Of a DNA stretch of 64,000 nt, positions 17,753 to 25,012 are shown piece after piece. Origin of the DNA: Rhodocyclaceae bacterium (GTDB lineage: Bacteria; Pseudomonadota; Gammaproteobacteria; Burkholderiales; Rhodocyclaceae); assembly GCA_016702335.1 (NCBI GenBank), contig JADJEF010000002.1, forward strand, positions 1 through 64,000, read 5' to 3'. The notes under the pieces were generated by a model that was not told where the DNA came from, ran no database searches, and saw only the letters and a list, made by a program, of their open reading frames with translations. A program made the position numbers and the translations under genes. Each line of letters begins with the position of its first letter. Position 1 is the stretch's first letter.

Positions 17753-17948
17753 ATTGGCTCCAGAACGGGCCCGCTGGCGCGTCGTGTGACGCGACAGAAC
17801 CGGTTCAGGCAGCGTAACAAAGGGAAGTAAATAGGGAATCAGGGGCTCGTGGCACAATGGTGAGCTTCGTGCCCGAAAACCTGAATCACGTCACGCCAAC
17901 CGGCAAAGGCGCAACGACTCAGGGCCGATTCTACCTTGAAGGAAGCCC

Positions 17949-19712
17949 ATGACTACACGCGCTGTGCCATTGAGTGTCCCGTTGTCGTCAGGACAGGTTC
18001 TGCGCGAATTGCTCTTTCCGCACCGTCGGCGCATGGCCGTGGCGGTCATTGCCCTGGTCATTGCCGCCTCCGCCATGCTTGGCGTCGGGCAGGCGCTGCG
18101 CGCGGTGATCGACAAAGGCTTTGCCGCCGGCGACCCGGCCTGGCTCGACCGCACCCTGCTGGCCATGTTCGGCGTGATTGCGTTGCTGGCGGCAGCGACC
18201 TGGCTGCGTTTCTACAATGTGTCGTGGTTGGGCGAACGGGTGACGGCTGATCTGCGGCGCAAGGTCTTTGATCATTTGCTCAGCCTCCCGCCCTCGTGGT
18301 TCGAGGCTGGGCGCACGGGTGATGTCATTTCGCGTCTGACCTCGGACACCGCACAGCTGGAGCAGGTCATCGGCTCCGGCATCTCGATTGCCCTGCGTAA
18401 TTCGCTGCTGTTGCTGGGCGGGCTGGTCATGCTATTCACCACCAGCCTCAAGCTTACTGTGCTGGTCCTTGCCGGGGTGCCGCTGGTGGTGGTGCCCATC
18501 GTGCTGTTTGGCCGCCGGGTGCGTGCGCTGGCGCGGGAAAGTCAGGACCGGATCGCCGATCTGGGCAGCCGCATTGACGAAACCATCCACGAGATACGCA
18601 TCGTGCAGGCCTATGGCCACGAGGCCCGTGATCGCGATGCCTTTGGCACCCAGGTAGAGCGCGGCTTTGCCGTCGCGCGCAAGCGCATTGCCAGCCGTTC
18701 GGCCCTGATCGTCGTGGTGCTGGTAATGGTGTTTGGCGCGATCTCGCTCATCCTTTGGGTCGGCGGCCATGATGTGCTTTCCGGGAACTTGTCTGCCGGC
18801 GAGCTCTCTGCCTTCGTTTTTTATGCCGCCATGGTCGCCGGCAGCGTCGGTGCCTTGTCGGAAGTGTGGGGCGATTTGCAGCGCGCGCGCGGTGCCACCG
18901 AGCGCCTGGTCGAATTATTGGCGACCCGCCCGGAAATCGCCGTCCCACCAGCGCCGACTTCCCTGCCCGTGCCGCCGCTGGGGCAGGTTGGCTTTGAGCG
19001 GGTGGGCTTTCGCTACCCCACACGGCCCGAGGCACCGGCACTCGATGACTTTAGCTTGCACATAGCGCCCGGCGAGCGCGTTGCTCTGGTCGGCCCCTCG
19101 GGTGCCGGCAAGACGACAGTGTTCCAAATGCTGCTGCGCTTCTATGACCCGGCCTCGGGTACCGTGAGCATCGATGGCGTGCCGCTGACCGAGGTGGACC
19201 CGGCGCAGGCCCGGGCGCGCGTGGCGCTGGTGCCGCAAGAGGCAGTGATCTTCGCCATGAGTGTGCTCGACAACGTGCGCTATGCCCGCCCCGAGGCGTC
19301 GCTTGACGACGTCAAGCGAGCCTGCGCCGCCGCCTACGCCGACGAGTTTGTCGAGCGCCTGCCGCAAGGCTACGACACCGATCTGGGTGAGCGCGGCGTG
19401 CGTTTATCGGGTGGGCAACGACAGCGTATCGCCATCGCCCGCGCCATTCTGGCTGACCGGCCGATTTTGTTGCTTGACGAGGCGACCTCGGCGCTCGATG
19501 CCGAAAGCGAGCGCGTCGTGCAGGCCGCTCTGGATCACCTGACCGAAGGGCGCACCACGCTGGTCATCGCGCATCGTCTGGCCACCGTGCAGCAGGCGGA
19601 CCGGATTGTGGTCATGGACAAAGGGCGTATCGTCGAGCTGGGCAAGCATGCCGAACTCGTGGCGGCGGGTGGGCTGTACGCGCATCTGGCGAGCTTGCAG
19701 TTCACCAGTTGA
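17949..19712 (+). CDS. ABC exporter, MsbA/multidrug type (fused TMD-NBD)
   Basis: 587 residues, a half-transporter with about six N-terminal membrane helices (1-300) and a C-terminal ATPase. Walker A GPSGAGKTT, Q-loop LVPQEAVIF, signature LSGGQRQRIAIARAIL, Walker B LLLDEATSALD, and H-loop VIAHRLATV are intact. SWLGERVTADLRRKVFDHLL and the DETIHEIRIVQAYGHE coupling region match lipid or drug exporters related to MsbA and BmrA. The substrate cannot be named. Repeat copy 6 encodes EIAVPPAPTS (about 328-338) in the linker between membrane and nucleotide-binding domains. It is divergent from rhlE. Confidence 0.9.
   Translation: MTTRAVPLSVPLSSGQVLRELLFPHRRRMAVAVIALVIAASAMLGVGQALRAVIDKGFAAGDPAWLDRTLLAMFGVIALLAAATWLRFYNVSWLGERVTADLRRKVFDHLLSLPPSWFEAGRTGDVISRLTSDTAQLEQVIGSGISIALRNSLLLLGGLVMLFTTSLKLTVLVLAGVPLVVVPIVLFGRRVRALARESQDRIADLGSRIDETIHEIRIVQAYGHEARDRDAFGTQVERGFAVARKRIASRSALIVVVLVMVFGAISLILWVGGHDVLSGNLSAGELSAFVFYAAMVAGSVGALSEVWGDLQRARGATERLVELLATRPEIAVPPAPTSLPVPPLGQVGFERVGFRYPTRPEAPALDDFSLHIAPGERVALVGPSGAGKTTVFQMLLRFYDPASGTVSIDGVPLTEVDPAQARARVALVPQEAVIFAMSVLDNVRYARPEASLDDVKRACAAAYADEFVERLPQGYDTDLGERGVRLSGGQRQRIAIARAILADRPILLLDEATSALDAESERVVQAALDHLTEGRTTLVIAHRLATVQQADRIVVMDKGRIVELGKHAELVAAGGLYAHLASLQFTS
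18933..18963 (+). repeat. Bipartite repeat, copy 6 (inside the ABC exporter)
   Basis: CGCCGT, CCCA, CCAGCGCCGACTT, CCCTG; read as IAVPPAPTS in the inter-domain linker. Confidence 0.88.
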
Positions 19713-19721
19713 TAGGGCAGA

Positions 19722-19973
19722 TCAGTAGTGGTCGCGGCATTGGGCGATCAGCAGCACATCTCCCTCCAGCGCATACACCAGTCGGTGGCAGCTGTCGATA
19801 CGCCGTGACCAGAACCCGTTCAGCTGGTGCTTCAAGGGCTCGGGCTTGCCGATACCCGCGAATGGATCGCGCTCGATGTCACGAATCAGCTGGTTGATGC
19901 GCTTGAGCATTGAGCGATCAACGCTTTGCCAGTAAAGATAGTCTTCCCACGCCCGGGTCGAGAACTTGATCAT
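19722..19973 (-). CDS. yoeB: YoeB-type mRNA interferase toxin
   Basis: 83 residues from ATG 19973 (a TTG one codon earlier is also possible). IKFSTRAWEDYLYWQ...DRSMLKRINQLI, DPFAGIGKPEPLKHQL, GFWSRRIDSCHRLVYAL and the terminal QCRDHY are the standard YoeB/Txe signature; the conserved Glu, Arg, His and final His-Tyr are present. YoeB binds the ribosome and cleaves mRNA at the A site. Its ATG overlaps the yefM stop by one base (TGATG), so it is translated after its antitoxin. The toxin looks intact. Confidence 0.95.
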   Translation of the reverse strand: MIKFSTRAWEDYLYWQSVDRSMLKRINQLIRDIERDPFAGIGKPEPLKHQLNGFWSRRIDSCHRLVYALEGDVLLIAQCRDHY

Positions 19974-20227
19974 CAATCAGCGGTGAGCTCTTTGACCGTG
20001 CCGCCGCCGCTGCGAAGCTCTTCCACCGACTCCATCAGGCGCTTGGCTCCGGTGGGATTGCGCAAAACATACGCGGTTTCCTCAAGCGCCTGAAAATCGT
20101 CGAGCGAGAGGATGACCACGGGTTTCCCGCGCTGACTGGTCACTACTACGGGAACGTGGTCGTCATTGACCTGCTTCATGACCTCGGCCAGGTGTTGTCT
20201 CGTGTAACTGTAGGTCATGGCTTCCAT
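19973..20227 (-). CDS. yefM: YefM-type antitoxin (Phd/YefM family)
   Basis: 84 residues from ATG 20227, or 81 from ATG 20218. MTYSYTRQHLAEVMKQVNDD then VPVVVTSQRGKPVVILSLDD is a clear Phd/YefM N-terminal DNA-binding and dimerisation domain; the C-terminal part (EETAYVLRNPTGAKRLMES) binds the toxin. It neutralises YoeB and represses the operon. The palindrome TTGTACAA and a TATGAT -10 lie immediately upstream (20253-20266), matching the TGTACA core that YefM is known to recognise in E. coli. Confidence 0.93.
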   Translation of the reverse strand: MEAMTYSYTRQHLAEVMKQVNDDHVPVVVTSQRGKPVVILSLDDFQALEETAYVLRNPTGAKRLMESVEELRSGGGTVKELTAD

Positions 20228-20252
20228 ATCGCGGCTTTCGTTGGTGTAATTG

Positions 20253-20266
20253 TTGTACAAATCATA
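20253..20266 (-). promoter_or_regulatory. yefM-yoeB promoter and YefM operator palindrome
   Basis: Reading the minus strand: -10 box TATGAT (20266-20261), then the perfect palindrome TTGTACAA (20260-20253). E. coli YefM binds palindromes with core TGTACA, present here. Regulation is inferred from that similarity. Confidence 0.6.
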
Positions 20267-20284
20267 GCACAATGATGCCGCTGA

Positions 20285-20319
20285 TTCCGCAAGTCGGCGC
20301 TGGTAACACGGCGATTTGC
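20285..20319 (-). repeat. Bipartite repeat, copy 7 (flanks the ATPase gene)
   Basis: Minus-strand CGCCGT, GTTA, CCAGCGCCGACTT, GCGGAA. It abuts the stop codon of the DUF4143 ATPase. Thirty-five bases are identical to copy 8 on the other side of that gene. Confidence 0.9.
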
Positions 20320-21537
20320 TCAGGCCAGCCAGTTCGCCGGTGGCGTGCTGAGGAAGGTCTCCAGCGATACGCCGCCGGTGCCGACGACGATCCCCGGCAA
20401 GGCTGAAAATCCTCGTGCAAACTCATTCAGCCCGGTAAGGGCACCTTTGCTGCGGCCGCTTTTCACTTCGATCGGCAGTACACGGTCGCCGTGGGCGAGA
20501 ATGTAATCGACTTCGCAATTACGTTCGCGCCAGTAGCTCAGCGTCATGCCGGGAAGGGCAGCATTGGCCAGATGGGCGCCGACTGAAGACTCGACCAGTC
20601 GTCCCCAGAGTTCGCCGTCAGCGCGCGCTCGGGCAAAATCGTGCGGCAATTGTGCGCTCATCAACGCGGTGTTGAGCGCCAGCAGTTTGGGGCTGCTGGC
20701 CCGGCTGCGGGCTAGTTCGCCGGCAAATTTGTCGATGCCAGTCAGCATCCACGCCGCGCCGAGCAAGCTCAGGTAATGCGCCAGCGTGGTGGTGTTGCCC
20801 ACATCCTGCAGTTGGCCAATCATCTTCTGGTAGGAAAGTATCTGGCCCGAGTAATTGCACCCCAGCACGAACAAGCGGCGCAGCAAGGCGGGTTTGTCGA
20901 TGCGGGCCAGTTGCAGCACATCCCGCGAGAGCGTCGGCTCGATGATGGCATCGAGAATATGGCTCTTCCAGCGAAACTCGTCCCCGATCAGTATTGCCGC
21001 CCCCGGATAACCACCAAAGTAAATGTACTGATCGACCGTCCAGCCGAAGGCGGACCGCATTTCGGCGTACGACCAGTGGGGTACGCGTATCAGTTCAAAG
21101 CGTCCAGCCAGGCTTTCCGCAAGCCCTTGCTGCATCAAAAACTGCGACGAGCCCAGCAACACCACGTGCAGATTGCGCCCGGCGTGGCTGTCTTCGTCCC
21201 ACAGCATCTTGATCACCTCGGACCAGCGCGGTACTTTTTGCACCTCATCAAGGACCAGCAATCCGGGTTCGGCGCCCACTGTGCCCAATGCCCCCATTGC
21301 ACCCATGGCGCGGCGGGCCTGTTGCCACTGGCGCATGATCCACTCGGTGTCCGGAGCAGCGGGTAAATCGGCGCTGGCGTAGTGGCTTGCGCCGGCAAAG
21401 CCGGCCATGGCTTGCCGTGCCAGCGTGGTTTTGCCGACCTGACGTGGGCCGGCCAGAATCTGCAGAAAACGGCGTGGCGCGCTCAGTCGCGGGGCAAGCT
21501 GGCCCAGTTGGGCCCGAGCAAAGGAGGTAGTTTCCAT
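20320..21537 (-). CDS. AAA+ ATPase with DUF4143 domain
   Basis: 405 residues. Walker A AGPRQVGKTTLA lies near residues 29-40 and a Walker B-like LLVLDEVQKVPRWSEVI near 95, followed by VVLLGSSQFLM. The C-terminal DUF4143 half carries LSYWRERNCEVDYILAHGD and VLPIEVKSGRSKGALTGL, the E-D-EVKS pattern of PD-(D/E)XK nuclease-like domains. The biological role of the family is not established; it is frequent in accessory regions. The gene is bounded on both sides by identical 35-base repeat copies (20285-20319 and 21591-21625), as though carried as a unit. A related gene fragment opens the window at 2-214. Confidence 0.88.
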   Translation of the reverse strand: METTSFARAQLGQLAPRLSAPRRFLQILAGPRQVGKTTLARQAMAGFAGASHYASADLPAAPDTEWIMRQWQQARRAMGAMGALGTVGAEPGLLVLDEVQKVPRWSEVIKMLWDEDSHAGRNLHVVLLGSSQFLMQQGLAESLAGRFELIRVPHWSYAEMRSAFGWTVDQYIYFGGYPGAAILIGDEFRWKSHILDAIIEPTLSRDVLQLARIDKPALLRRLFVLGCNYSGQILSYQKMIGQLQDVGNTTTLAHYLSLLGAAWMLTGIDKFAGELARSRASSPKLLALNTALMSAQLPHDFARARADGELWGRLVESSVGAHLANAALPGMTLSYWRERNCEVDYILAHGDRVLPIEVKSGRSKGALTGLNEFARGFSALPGIVVGTGGVSLETFLSTPPANWLA

Positions 21538-21590
21538 TTATCTCATTGTACTGAGTAATTTTGCTCAATACAAACAGAGAAACGCCGCCG

Positions 21591-21625
21591 TTCCGCAAGT
21601 CGGCGCTGGTAACACGGCGATTTGC
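21591..21625 (-). repeat. Bipartite repeat, copy 8 (flanks the ATPase gene)
   Basis: Identical over 35 bases to copy 7 and in the same orientation. It lies between the ATPase start and the kup stop codon. Confidence 0.9.
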
Positions 21626-21638
21626 CGACCCGAACGCC

Positions 21639-23522
21639 TTACAACTCGATCTGCGTGCCCAGTTCTACCACCCGGTTGGTCGGGATCTTGAAAAACGCCG
21701 TAGCCGAGTCCGCATTGCGGAACATCCACATGAACAGCACCTCGCGCCAGTAGGCCATGCCAACAATGGCGCGCGAGGGCACGATGGTTTCGCGCCCGAG
21801 GAAAAAGCTGGTCTGCATCATCTCGAATTCCAGCCCCTTGGGCGCGCAAAGATCCATGATCTCAGGGATATCGGGGGAATCCTTGAAGCCGTAGCGCACC
21901 GTCACACGCCAGAAGCCCGCGTCAAGCGCCTCAACCTCGCACCGGTCGATCTCCGGCACATGCGGCACATCTTCAAAATGCACCACCATCAGCACCACGC
22001 GCTCGTGCAGCACCTTGTTGTGATACAGATTGTGCAGCAAGGCGCGCGGTACGCCGTCGCCGCTGGGGGTCATGAAAATGCTGGTGCCCTCGACCCGCAA
22101 CGGGCCGCCGTGGGCCAGACTGGGCAAAAAGGCATCCAGCGGCATCGAGTCCTGCTTGAGGCGCTCATAGAGCAGCGCGCGGCCCTGCTTCCATGTGGTG
22201 AGCACGGCAAACACCCCCACACCGAGCAGCAAAGGGAACCAGCCGCCATCGAGCACCTTGACGATGTTCGCGCCAAAAAAGGCCAGATCCACGGTAATAA
22301 AAATCAGCAAAAAGGCCAGCGCCTTGCCCCAGCCCCAGTTCCACAGCGCGCGCACCACCACGAAGGCCAGAATGGTGTCGATCATCATCGTCAGTGTCAC
22401 GGCAATGCCATAGGCCGAGGCCAAACGCGACGAACTGCGAAACTCCAGCACCAGAAACAGTACCGCCGCCAACAGCAGCCAGTTGATATTGGGGATGTAG
22501 ATCTGCCCCTTTTCCTTGGCCGAGGTGAAGCGCACCTGAATGCGCGGGCAGTAGCCCAGTTGCATGGCCTGCGCGGTCAGCGAAAAGGCCCCCGAAATTA
22601 CGGCTTGCGACGCAATCACCGTGGCGCAGGTGGCCAGCGCGACCATGGGGTAGAGCAGCACTTCAGGCACCAGGCGGAAGAAGGGATTACTCACCGTGCC
22701 GGGGTCGGCCAGAATCAGCGCGCCCTGGCCAAGGTAATTCAGATACAGCAAGGGGAATACATAGCTGATCCAGGCCAGCGCAATCGGCCGGCGTCCGAAA
22801 TGGCCCATGTCGGCATACAGTGCCTCGCCCCCGGTAATGGCCAGCACCACGGCGCCCAGTGCCAAAAACCCGTGAATCTTGTTCTCGATAAAAAAGTGCA
22901 GCGCGTACATCGGGTTGATCGCGACCAGCACCGACGGGTTGTCGATAATATTAAGCACGCCCAGCGCGCCCAGGGTAAAGAACCAGAACATCATCACCGG
23001 GCCGAACAGCGCGCCTACGCTTGCCGTGCCCATGCGCTGAAAGATAAACAGTGCTGAGAGAATGCCCACTGAGATCGGCACCACATAGGGCTTGAGCGCG
23101 GGGGTGGCCACCTCCAGTCCCTCGACGGCAGAAAGCACCGACATGGCCGGGGTGATCACCGCATCGCCATAAAAGAGGGCCGCCCCGAACACTCCGAGCA
23201 AGGACAGCACCCACATGGTGGTCGGCGACAGATGCGTGGTGCGCTGGGCGAGCGCCGTCAGCGCCATGATGCCGCCTTCGCCCTTGTTGTCAGCGCGGGT
23301 GATGAACATCACATACTTGAGCGACACCGTAATGGTCAGCGCCCAAAACACCAGCGAGAGGATGCCCAGCACGTTGCCGGGCGAAATGCTCACCGCGTGC
23401 GGCCCGTTGAACACCTCTTTCATCGTGTAGAGCGGGCTGGTGCCAATGTCGCCATAGACCACGCCCATGGCAGCGATGGCGATTGAGCGGGTGCGGGTGT
23501 TGCCGGGTGCGTGGGAACTCAT
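21639..23522 (-). CDS. kup: Kup-type low-affinity potassium uptake transporter
   Basis: 627 residues, the normal length. The N-terminus AMGVVYGDIGTSPLYTMKEV is the family signature, followed by about twelve membrane segments (GGIMALTALA, FYGDAVITPAMSVLSAVEGL, GGEALYADMGHFGRRPIAL, LNYLGQGALIL). The cytoplasmic C-terminal domain (GTSIFMTPSGDGVP, LHNLYHNKVLHERVVLM) ends FFKIPTNRVVELGTQIEL as in E. coli Kup. It imports K+ with protons in the inner membrane. It has no operon partner: the upstream side is a tRNA-Leu and the downstream side is repeat copy 8. Confidence 0.97.
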   Translation of the reverse strand: MSSHAPGNTRTRSIAIAAMGVVYGDIGTSPLYTMKEVFNGPHAVSISPGNVLGILSLVFWALTITVSLKYVMFITRADNKGEGGIMALTALAQRTTHLSPTTMWVLSLLGVFGAALFYGDAVITPAMSVLSAVEGLEVATPALKPYVVPISVGILSALFIFQRMGTASVGALFGPVMMFWFFTLGALGVLNIIDNPSVLVAINPMYALHFFIENKIHGFLALGAVVLAITGGEALYADMGHFGRRPIALAWISYVFPLLYLNYLGQGALILADPGTVSNPFFRLVPEVLLYPMVALATCATVIASQAVISGAFSLTAQAMQLGYCPRIQVRFTSAKEKGQIYIPNINWLLLAAVLFLVLEFRSSSRLASAYGIAVTLTMMIDTILAFVVVRALWNWGWGKALAFLLIFITVDLAFFGANIVKVLDGGWFPLLLGVGVFAVLTTWKQGRALLYERLKQDSMPLDAFLPSLAHGGPLRVEGTSIFMTPSGDGVPRALLHNLYHNKVLHERVVLMVVHFEDVPHVPEIDRCEVEALDAGFWRVTVRYGFKDSPDIPEIMDLCAPKGLEFEMMQTSFFLGRETIVPSRAIVGMAYWREVLFMWMFRNADSATAFFKIPTNRVVELGTQIEL

Positions 23523-23618
23523 GAGAGCCTGTCAAAAATCAGCTGGCGCGATTATAGGTAGCCGGTAGCCGGAAGACTTGCGCTAGATCACGGTTTGGCA
23601 GACAAGAAAAAGCGCTGC

Positions 23619-23658
23619 GTCCGCCGCATGTCTGTCGCATGTCCGTCGCATGTCGCAT
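23619..23658 (+). repeat. Short tandem repeat, 11-base unit
   Basis: Three imperfect units (GTCCGCCGCAT, GTCTGTCGCAT, GTCCGTCGCAT) plus a partial fourth, between kup and the first tRNA-Leu. No function apparent. Confidence 0.8.
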
Positions 23659-23709
23659 GTCTTGCCGCCCATGGCGCTTTCGCGCATAATCCGCCCGCTT
23701 CGCACCCGT

Positions 23710-23794
23710 GCCGGGGTGGCGGAATCGGTAGACGCAGCGGATTCAAAATCCGCCGCCGCAAGGTGTGGGGGTTCGAGTCCCCCCCCCGGCACCA
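23710..23794 (+). tRNA. tRNA-Leu (anticodon CAA), copy 1
   Basis: 85 bases including an encoded CCA. Acceptor stem GCCGGGG pairs with CCCCGGC; D-loop region GGCGGAATCGGTAGACGC; anticodon stem GCGGA/TCCGC with loop TTCAAAA giving CAA; a long variable arm (GCCGCAAGGTGT) of class II type; T-arm GGGGGTTCGAGTCCCCC. All features are those of leucine tRNAs reading UUG. Confidence 0.95.
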
Positions 23795-23855
23795 CGAACT
23801 GTCAGCGCATCGCCCGTGCCGATAGTCGTCATATTGAATGCGGCATAATCAGACC

Positions 23856-24113
23856 ATGAACTATGTGCTGACTGTGCATGCGAAGCTTGAGGCGCAACGC
23901 CGCCAGATTCCAATGTCGTGGATCGACGCTGTCATGGCGCAACCAGAGCAGGTGACTGCGGGGGCGAATCGGCGTAAGGTTCTGCAATCGCGGATCGTGG
24001 CCGACGGTAAAACCTACCTTCTGCGTCTTGTGATCGAGGACTGGCACCAACCGCCGGTCATTGTGACGCTCTACCGGACCAGCAAGATTGACAAATATTG
24101 GAGCACGATATGA
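23856..24113 (+). CDS. DUF4258-type small protein, possible toxin of a two-gene module
   Basis: 85 residues from ATG 23856; an in-frame ATG at 23838 is less like the family. MNYVLTVHAKLEAQRRQIPM then WIDAVMAQPEQV, and GKTYLLRLVIEDWHQPPVIV with TLYRTSKIDKYW, match DUF4258 proteins, which have a small RelE-like outline and often sit beside DUF2283 genes. Its TGA overlaps the ATG of the DUF2283 gene. A toxin-antitoxin role is plausible but unproven. The pair lies between the two tRNA-Leu copies. Confidence 0.7.
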   Translation: MNYVLTVHAKLEAQRRQIPMSWIDAVMAQPEQVTAGANRRKVLQSRIVADGKTYLLRLVIEDWHQPPVIVTLYRTSKIDKYWSTI

Positions 24114-24310
24114 AAGCCGACTACGACAGCCAAGTTGATATTCTCACCGTCGTGTTCAGCGATGCACCGGTAGAGGAGTCGGATGAGGTCAAGCCTGGCG
24201 TCATCATTGACTACGACGCGGCTGGCAATGTTATTGGCATGGAGATTCTTGACGCAAGCCAGAGGGTGCAGAACCCTTCCGCAATGGAATTCGCTGTCAG
24301 GGCGGCTTAG
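24110..24310 (+). CDS. DUF2283 family protein, possible antitoxin partner
   Basis: 66 residues from ATG 24110, overlapping the previous stop by four bases. MKADYDSQVDILTVVFSDAP, then GVIIDYDAAGNVIGMEILDA, is the DUF2283 pattern (YD...DIL.I.F, DYD..G..VGIEIL.AS). Members are short, often follow a DUF4258 gene, and are sometimes annotated as antitoxin-like; direct evidence for that role is limited. It is located just before the second tRNA-Leu. Confidence 0.75.
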   Translation: MKADYDSQVDILTVVFSDAPVEESDEVKPGVIIDYDAAGNVIGMEILDASQRVQNPSAMEFAVRAA

Positions 24311-24354
24311 GCTGAATTTCTGAACGCTTTCTGAGTCGACCGCTTCGCATGCGT

Positions 24355-24439
24355 GCCGGGTTGGCGGAATCGGTAGACGCAGCGGATTCAAAATCCGCCG
24401 CCGCAAGGTGTGGGGGTTCGAGTCCCCCCCCCGGCACCA
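24355..24439 (+). tRNA. tRNA-Leu (anticodon CAA), copy 2, with an acceptor-stem mismatch
   Basis: 85 bases, differing from copy 1 by one base: position 7 is T instead of G, so the last acceptor-stem pair becomes U with C. The rest, including CAA anticodon, long variable arm and CCA, is identical. The upstream flank (CGCTTCGCA, CGTGCCGGG) is also similar to that of copy 1, so the duplication includes flanking DNA. Confidence 0.93.
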
Positions 24440-24468
24440 CAGACTCTTAGCGCCGCGCCTGCAATAAA

Positions 24469-24520
24469 AGTGTTTCTCAATATTGACAATTTAGCATTTG
24501 TGAATAGTATGAGAAACACT
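24469..24520 (+). promoter_or_regulatory. XRE operon promoter flanked by perfect 11-base inverted repeat
   Basis: AGTGTTTCTCA (24469-24479) and TGAGAAACACT (24510-24520) are perfect inverted halves. Between them is TTGACA (24483-24488), 16 bases, then TAGTAT (24505-24510). The right half ends directly before ATG 24521. This looks like a promoter bracketed by autoregulatory operator halves. Confidence 0.6.
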
Positions 24521-25012
24521 ATGCCGGCCAAAGCACCCGATTCAAGCCAAAATACCTGCCAAAGACTTGCCCAGATGGGTGAGCAGATACGCGCGCAACG
24601 CAAAGTCTTGGGGCTGAGCGCGGCGGCGGTGGCCGAAGCGGCTGGTATGTCGCGCGTTACGCTCCACAGGCTTGAAAAAGGCGAACCCTCGGTAACCGCA
24701 GGAAGTTATCTGAACGCAGCTTTTGCCTTGGGCTTGGATATTCTCATTGCGCGCACCCCAAAGCCAACGGCGGATGCCGATCATGACGACCGAAATGGGT
24801 GGATACCGGTCAGTATCGGCCTTGATGACTATCCGCAACTCAGGCAGCTTGCCTGGCAGGTGACAGGAACCAACGCCCTGACCCCGCAGGAAGCATGGGG
24901 TATCTACGAGCGTAATGGACGGCATCTCGACGTGGCGGCCTTGTCGATAAGCGAACGCAAGCTTATCGACGCCCTGGGGCGTGTGTTCGGGGGTGATACG
25001 CGTGCCGTTTGA
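24521..25012 (+). CDS. XRE-family HTH regulator, partner of AbiEii-like protein
   Basis: 163 residues from ATG 24521; ATG 24509 is possible but lies within the -10 box. MGEQIRAQRKVLGLSAAAVA then EAAGMSRVTLHRLEKGEPSV is a canonical Cro/C1-type helix-turn-helix. The C-terminal half (DDYPQLRQLAWQV, LTPQEAWGIYERNGRHLD) is typical of regulators paired with nucleotidyltransferase-like toxins. Its stop lies within the start of the AbiEii-like gene, so they are coupled. It probably represses its own promoter through the inverted repeat at 24469-24520. By analogy with AbiEi/AbiEii modules it may serve as antitoxin. Confidence 0.8.
   Translation: MPAKAPDSSQNTCQRLAQMGEQIRAQRKVLGLSAAAVAEAAGMSRVTLHRLEKGEPSVTAGSYLNAAFALGLDILIARTPKPTADADHDDRNGWIPVSIGLDDYPQLRQLAWQVTGTNALTPQEAWGIYERNGRHLDVAALSISERKLIDALGRVFGGDTRAV

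Noticed and set aside
16157..17857. Helicase start at 17857 (35 extra residues)
   Set aside because: It is a TTG without a ribosome site and the extension is unlike RhlE proteins; TTG 17752 has GGAG upstream.
21561..23057. Long plus-strand open frame across kup
   Set aside because: Antisense to intact kup; composition (His/Gln/Arg-rich) is that of a GC-driven shadow.
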